From the NCBI GenBank assembly GCA_038209195.1, contig JBBQXY010000004.1:1-64000 (forward strand): DNA of 64,000 bases, in the 5' to 3' direction. The stretch comes from JBBQXY01 sp038209195. Its GTDB lineage: Bacteria > Chloroflexota > Ktedonobacteria > Ktedonobacterales > Ktedonobacteraceae. The notes beneath the pieces are model-generated. The model was not told the origin of the DNA and did no database searches. It saw only the letters and a program-made list of their open reading frames with translations. Shown piece after piece: positions 60,089 to 64,000 of the stretch. Both the position numbers and the translations under genes were made by a program. Numbering within the stretch: position 1 is the first letter of the stretch; each line of letters begins with the position of its first letter.

Positions 60089-60945
60089 GGAACCCTCTTC
60101 ATTTCTCGTGCAAAGGCCACTGGACAGTGACTGGGAACAATGCGCACGGTGGGATAGGCTTGCGCAAAGGTTTGTAAATGGTTGATGGTCGTGCGTACTT
60201 CCTTGAAGTCATCTACAAAGAAGGAGGTAATGCGGTGCGGTGGGCGTTGCTCATAAATTGAGCGCGTTAGCCAGCAGCCATCGGCAGCAAACAGGATATC
60301 GCCACTGGCGGTATGCACCAACATGCCTATCTGACCATGGGCGTGGCCCGGCAAGGAGACGAGTTGTAGTGTGCCATCACCAAAAAGATCATGCGTTGCG
60401 CCCAGACCCGGCAATACCGCTCCTGTAAAAGCCGGTAGGAGCGTAGCTCGTTCGCGAAAGTCGTCGGGCAGGAGGGCAGGAATATAGCCACGACGAAGAG
60501 CGTTGAGGCCGCGACGAGGGAGAATATCCGCGTAGGCCGTTTGTGCTGTTATCAATTCGGCACGCGGGAAATCGCGCAGTCCCGCGATATGGTCGGCGTG
60601 AAAATGCGAGATAATTACGCGCGCAATATCGCCCGCTACCAGACCCAAACGTGACAGTTGGGCGATGACCGCGAGTTCTGGTTGCAGGTAGAGTGGCGTG
60701 GCGCGACGATAGAGTGAAAAAGGGAGATGTTGGGTGACTTCCAACAGCCTTGGTGCGTAGCCAGCGTCCCACAGTGTCCAACCGTACTGAGGATGCTGCA
60801 ACAATGCCACCAGGGCATGGCAGTGAATGCGACGATGCAGCCCACCCTGAATAACATGATTTTCCCAGGCCAGACAGTAGCCAGTGTCGAGCATATGACA
60901 TTGCACAGTGGGAATGGTAGAGAAAGAGGGGGAAGTCTTGCTCAT
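60085..60945 (-). CDS. MBL-fold metallo-hydrolase
   Basis: Metallo-beta-lactamase fold of the lactonase/thioesterase type: H114, H116, D118 and H119 in ISHFHADHIAG, a later GHAHGQIG and a final HC. 286 residues. Coupled by four-base overlaps to genes on both sides. In a KAS III/epimerase/adenylating operon it may replace the alpha/beta hydrolase OleB as a thioesterase or lactonase. Confidence 0.85.
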   Translation of the reverse strand: MSKTSPSFSTIPTVQCHMLDTGYCLAWENHVIQGGLHRRIHCHALVALLQHPQYGWTLWDAGYAPRLLEVTQHLPFSLYRRATPLYLQPELAVIAQLSRLGLVAGDIARVIISHFHADHIAGLRDFPRAELITAQTAYADILPRRGLNALRRGYIPALLPDDFRERATLLPAFTGAVLPGLGATHDLFGDGTLQLVSLPGHAHGQIGMLVHTASGDILFAADGCWLTRSIYEQRPPHRITSFFVDDFKEVRTTINHLQTFAQAYPTVRIVPSHCPVAFAREMKRVP

Positions 60946-61919
60946 GTCTTTGCCTTCAACGCGGCTATGGTACGTTCAATGCCAACGGCGAGCGTGATAC
61001 AGGGAGTATAGCCCAGATCGCGTTTAGCGGCGAAAATATCGTAGGTCTGCGTTCGCCCCAGAATGGCGGCGGAGTAGCGCGTTAACAGTGGTTCTTTGCC
61101 GGTCAAGGCCGCTTGCCATTCCATAGCGCGTGCGGCGACAAGGGCGACTGGCAGTGAAATCTGACGTAAGTTCGTCGGCAGGTCGAGCTGTTGCAGCACG
61201 GCGCGTATTACCTCCCACAGTGGGACGTGTTCATCATTGGTAATGGTATATGTTCTGCCAATGGCAGTCTCTGTTTCAAGGGCGAGCAAGAGGGCTTGTA
61301 CCACATTCTCTACATAGGTCAAGTCTACGAGATTACGCCCATTGCCGATTTGTGGCAAACGCCCCTGTCGTGCAGCAGCGATGAGCCGTGGCAGAAGTGA
61401 CTGATCTCCTGGTCCAAAGATGGCTTTGGGGCGCAAGATAATCGTCTCTAGCTTCGCAGTTGACTGATTGACCAGGTCTTCGCCTAGCTTTTTCGTCAGT
61501 GAGTAGACGGAGGCGAATCGGCGCGGATACGGCACCGCCTCCGTGGCATTGTGCTGATCGTGTCCGTCGAAGACGACGCTGGGAGATGAGACATAGAGCA
61601 ACCGCCTCACGTTATGTGTAAGGCAGCCTTGTAGCACAGTCTGTGTGCCACCGACGTTGATGGCATGGAAGTCGTCCTCTTTCCCCCATGGAGCCGAGAG
61701 CGCGCCAACATGGTAGACCGCGTCCATTTTCGCACAAGCCATGGTCACGGCAGCAGTGTCGCGCAAATCAGCCTGGACAGCCATGGCACCTTGCTGTACT
61801 AGGGCACTCACCTGAGTAAAGGTTCTGCCCAGCAGGTGGACGGTATGCCCTTTTTCCAGCAAGGCTTGGGCCAGGTGCTGCCCCAGAAACCCTGTTCCGC
61901 CAGTAACGAGAATATTCAT
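60942..61919 (-). CDS. NAD(P)-dependent epimerase/3-beta-HSD-like dehydrogenase
   Basis: Extended SDR fold: TGGTGFLGQHLA nucleotide motif, S at 112, Y139 and K143 in YSLTKK, and a KAIFGPGDQ substrate-loop motif. 325 residues. This is the same family as OleD, which reduces a beta-keto acid from OleA. Starts 20 bases after the KAS III gene and overlaps the MBL gene by four bases. Confidence 0.87.
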   Translation of the reverse strand: MNILVTGGTGFLGQHLAQALLEKGHTVHLLGRTFTQVSALVQQGAMAVQADLRDTAAVTMACAKMDAVYHVGALSAPWGKEDDFHAINVGGTQTVLQGCLTHNVRRLLYVSSPSVVFDGHDQHNATEAVPYPRRFASVYSLTKKLGEDLVNQSTAKLETIILRPKAIFGPGDQSLLPRLIAAARQGRLPQIGNGRNLVDLTYVENVVQALLLALETETAIGRTYTITNDEHVPLWEVIRAVLQQLDLPTNLRQISLPVALVAARAMEWQAALTGKEPLLTRYSAAILGRTQTYDIFAAKRDLGYTPCITLAVGIERTIAALKAKT

Positions 61920-61939
61920 TGGTTCCTTCTAGCTAAATA

Positions 61940-62929
61940 TTAGAAAGTGAGGGCGATACCACCTATGGTCAGACCTGCGCCAGTGCCTACCAAGAGCACG
62001 CGATCCCCACGGCGAATACGCCCACTGTAGACAGCTTCGGTCAAGGTAAGGGGAATGGAGGCAGCTACACAATTTCCGCGCAGGGCGAGATTTTTCACTA
62101 CCTGATCGCTGGTAAATCCGAGGCGTGTAATGAGTTGATCGATGGCGTGGCGGCTGGCCTGATGGGGGACGACGGCATCAACCTGGCAACGCTCCCACTG
62201 TAGGTGTGAGAAGAAGCTATCCATAAATGGCTCAGCCAGTTGTGTAGCTTGTCGGAAGACAGCGATACCGCGCATATGAAACATGTTCATTTCAGGTGTT
62301 GTCTTTGGGTCGTTGGGGTGGTGCCGTGTGCCACCGCCCACGAGCTCGGTCAGGTCAGCGCCGCTACTGTGCGTCTCGAACTGTGTATGCCAGAGCGCGC
62401 TGGCCTCTCCTGCTTGGCTACGAGTGATCACGGCGGCGGCGGCGGCATCGCCAAAAAGGACGGAACTCTCTCGCTCGCGGGGATTGAGTGAACGCGTCAC
62501 AAATTCGCTGCTGACAATCAGTACCGTCTGGTAGGCAGCGGCGGCAACCAGATGGGCGGCGGTTTGCAATGCAAAGAGGAAACTCAAGCAGGTGGCATTT
62601 ACGTCGAAACAAGCACTCCTCCCCTCTGGGGCGTTCAGTTCTCTTTGCAGGAAAGCGGCGGTACAGGGGATGGTCTGTTGCACCGCGGTGGATGCGCTGA
62701 TGATGGCGTCTACATTGCCCACGTGCAATCCCGCCGCCTCTAAGGCCATGCGAGCAGCGTTGCTCCCCATACTGACGGTTGTTTCATCAGTCACGTAGCG
62801 TCGCTCTTGTACGCCAGTCACACGCTCAATCCACTCTGCTGGGATACCTAGTTGCGCCTCAAGATCGGCATTGGTGACACGACGTTCGGGCAAGTAGCAA
62901 CCCAGTCCCGCGATTTTTACTGGTAGCAT
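61940..62929 (-). CDS. Beta-ketoacyl synthase III (FabH/OleA-like)
   Basis: Thiolase-fold condensing enzyme with the triad C114 (NATCLSFLFAL), H256 (VPHQAS) and N286 (RGNCVAAS). 329 residues, and spacing is close to FabH. It is the first gene of the four-gene operon, where it would condense two acyl thioesters or start a chain. No AcpP or fab cluster is nearby, which points to a special lipid rather than housekeeping fatty acid synthesis. Confidence 0.9.
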   Translation of the reverse strand: MLPVKIAGLGCYLPERRVTNADLEAQLGIPAEWIERVTGVQERRYVTDETTVSMGSNAARMALEAAGLHVGNVDAIISASTAVQQTIPCTAAFLQRELNAPEGRSACFDVNATCLSFLFALQTAAHLVAAAAYQTVLIVSSEFVTRSLNPRERESSVLFGDAAAAAVITRSQAGEASALWHTQFETHSSGADLTELVGGGTRHHPNDPKTTPEMNMFHMRGIAVFRQATQLAEPFMDSFFSHLQWERCQVDAVVPHQASRHAIDQLITRLGFTSDQVVKNLALRGNCVAASIPLTLTEAVYSGRIRRGDRVLLVGTGAGLTIGGIALTF

Positions 62930-63064
62930 AGAGTTCCATCCTGTCTTTGTTGCATATTCTTGGAGTCCAATGTAGCGTTTGTAGCGTTTGTAGTCGATGT
63001 CGCCAACCGTTATCTGAACAGTATTATATGCTTAACAGGATGGTGTTCGTATGGGGCATGTGAC

Positions 63065-63448
63065 CTATTTCTGCTTGGTGACCTCTAAATAAATAAGCAG
63101 GGACATGGCGTCGAGGCGCATGACGTTGTCCGATGAGCCCTTGGTTTTAATGGCTCCCTGCATATAGTTTGAGGCGGGGTTGGCATCGCACCAGAAGATA
63201 TCAACCAGGTCTTCGCTACTACCCTGGACAATCAGGTCTGGTCCGCCTTGCACGCCTTGAGTATTGTCGCCGTCATGAACAGAGGTCTGAGCGTCTTTAA
63301 TAACCATGGTGAAGCCAGCATTGATATCAGTTGCCTCAATGTAGATGACACAATTCCAGTTGCGCAATGAACGGATGACGCGTGTACTGGCACGAGCTTG
63401 CGTAATGTAGTCGTCGAGGGCTTCGCGCAGCTCTTCGCGTGTTGCCAT
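63065..63448 (-). CDS. SCP2-like sterol/lipid-binding protein
   Basis: A 127-residue protein with an SCP2-type alpha/beta pattern (INAGFTMVIKDAQ, PDLIVQGSSEDLVDIFWCDANP, ending LDAMSLLIYLE; shown in parts). Such domains bind hydrophobic ligands. GGAGAG precedes the ATG, 15 bases after the amine oxidase gene stop, so the two form an operon that precedes the KAS III operon on the same strand. Confidence 0.65.
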   Translation of the reverse strand: MATREELREALDDYITQARASTRVIRSLRNWNCVIYIEATDINAGFTMVIKDAQTSVHDGDNTQGVQGGPDLIVQGSSEDLVDIFWCDANPASNYMQGAIKTKGSSDNVMRLDAMSLLIYLEVTKQK

Positions 63449-63463
63449 AGGGATTTCTCTCCT

Positions 63464-64000
63464 TTATTTTTTCAGGGTTGCTAAGATTTCGTTGGCGACG
63501 CGTTCGCCGGATTGGACGGCTCCATCCATGTAGCCGTTCCAGACGGTGGCGGTTTCTGTGCCCGCCCAGTGCAGACGCCCAATAGGTTCGCGTAGAGCTT
63601 CGCCGTACATGGTCCAGACGCCGGGCGGCATGTAGCCAGCGTAGCAGCCACGCGAGTACTCTTCCTCGGCCCAATTCTGTTCGATGTACTCGTAGGGTTT
63701 AGCCGCTTTTTCGCCAAAGTAATTTACGAGGCATTCCAACACGGCGGCGCGACGTTCGGACAGGCTCCTTCTCCCCCAGATACGTCCCTCGTCGCCTTCG
63801 ATAAAGCCGAGCAGGACGCCCGGTGTGCCGCCGACGGGGGTATTGTCGAAGGTGATACGCACCAGTCCAGTGTCGCTAGCAACTTGACCGGAGAGGTCAT
63901 CTGCGCGCCAGAAGGGAGTGTCGTAAAGGCATTGTACTTTGATGACAGTACCCATAGGGATACGCTGCGTCAACTGGTCACGCTGGGCAGGCAGTTTTGG
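63464..64000 (-). CDS. Flavin monoamine oxidase, C-terminal part (runs off the window)
   Basis: Family features: RIPMGTVIKVQCLYD, PFWRADDLSG, GFIEGDEGRIWG, the WAEEEYSRGCYAG motif and HWAGTETATVWNGYMDGAV near the FAD end. The frame stays open to the window edge (PKLPAQRDQL), so the N-terminal FAD domain lies outside. It oxidises an amine with oxygen, and the substrate is unknown. Confidence 0.92.
   Translation of the reverse strand, partial: PKLPAQRDQLTQRIPMGTVIKVQCLYDTPFWRADDLSGQVASDTGLVRITFDNTPVGGTPGVLLGFIEGDEGRIWGRRSLSERRAAVLECLVNYFGEKAAKPYEYIEQNWAEEEYSRGCYAGYMPPGVWTMYGEALREPIGRLHWAGTETATVWNGYMDGAVQSGERVANEILATLKK

Noticed and set aside
1..64000. rRNA, tRNA and CRISPR genes
   Set aside because: No segment with cloverleaf, rRNA or repeat-spacer structure was recognised by eye; a dedicated scan could still find a short tRNA.

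Overview
The window looks like a chromosomal segment of a Ktedonobacteria-type member of the Chloroflexota (inference, not proven by a marker gene). The reasons are the zinc-ribbon/proline-rich/single-TM proteins, the many TnpB-like and palindromic repeats, the moderate GC content, the large soil-type signalling and hydrolase repertoire, and an excisionase-HTH/Clp_N protein. No rRNA, tRNA or CRISPR array was recognised. Most genes are intact, and mobile or decayed DNA is scattered between them.

Layout. 0-5.4 kb: three zinc-ribbon membrane proteins, with a TnpB-only insertion sequence between the second and third. 5.4-9 kb: an alpha/beta-hydrolase/acyl-CoA-ligase fusion coupled to a DapA-family aldolase. 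9-11.2 kb: a decayed accessory patch containing a 27-bp direct repeat around a tyrosine-recombinase remnant, a MITE with target duplication, and a PIN-domain toxin-like gene. 11.5-16 kb: a DUF5666-like lipoprotein, a J-domain zinc-ribbon protein, a DUF6062-like protein, a disrupted Uma2 nuclease gene and an HTH/Clp_N protein with operator-like repeats. 16-19.8 kb: a polyhydroxybutyrate-linked group (acetoacetyl-CoA synthetase, PHB depolymerase-type esterase, phasin-like protein). 20.2-24.2 kb: a sugar-use group (GH13 amylase, Gfo/Idh/MocA dehydrogenase, sugar isomerase). 24.4-28 kb: two cytoplasmic-looking HtrA-type proteases with a LuxR-type regulator, and an S51-family peptidase. 28-36 kb: an orphan membrane protein, a TrpB2 enzyme, and two divergently arranged signalling units (kinase/OmpR regulator and kinase/PadR regulator).

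36-41 kb: a ferredoxin/GltD-like flavoprotein followed by two paralogous polytopic membrane proteins, another membrane protein, and an orphan C-terminal domain of an ECF41 sigma factor. 41-49.3 kb: GH15 glucoamylase/trehalase, a helicase fragment, an SDR, an amidohydrolase, an ung-mutS-like operon and a methyltransferase. 49.3-55.5 kb: a palindromic element, a GrpB protein, a threonine-aldolase-type enzyme, a GT-C glycosyltransferase, and an ABC-F ATPase with a long leader that may encode a leader peptide. 55.6-58.2 kb: a large membrane protein carrying YGPTSPS heptads like the RNA polymerase II CTD. 58.7-64 kb: a tightly coupled four-gene operon (KAS III, NAD-dependent epimerase, MBL hydrolase, adenylate-forming enzyme) that resembles a rewired ole pathway, preceded by an SCP2-like protein and a partial flavin amine oxidase.

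The best candidates for under-described systems are the ole-like four-gene operon, the Fe-S flavoprotein with paired membrane paralogues, the CTD-like heptad protein, the twin HtrA/LuxR operon, the leader of the ABC-F gene, and the 27-bp direct-repeat-bounded integrase remnant.
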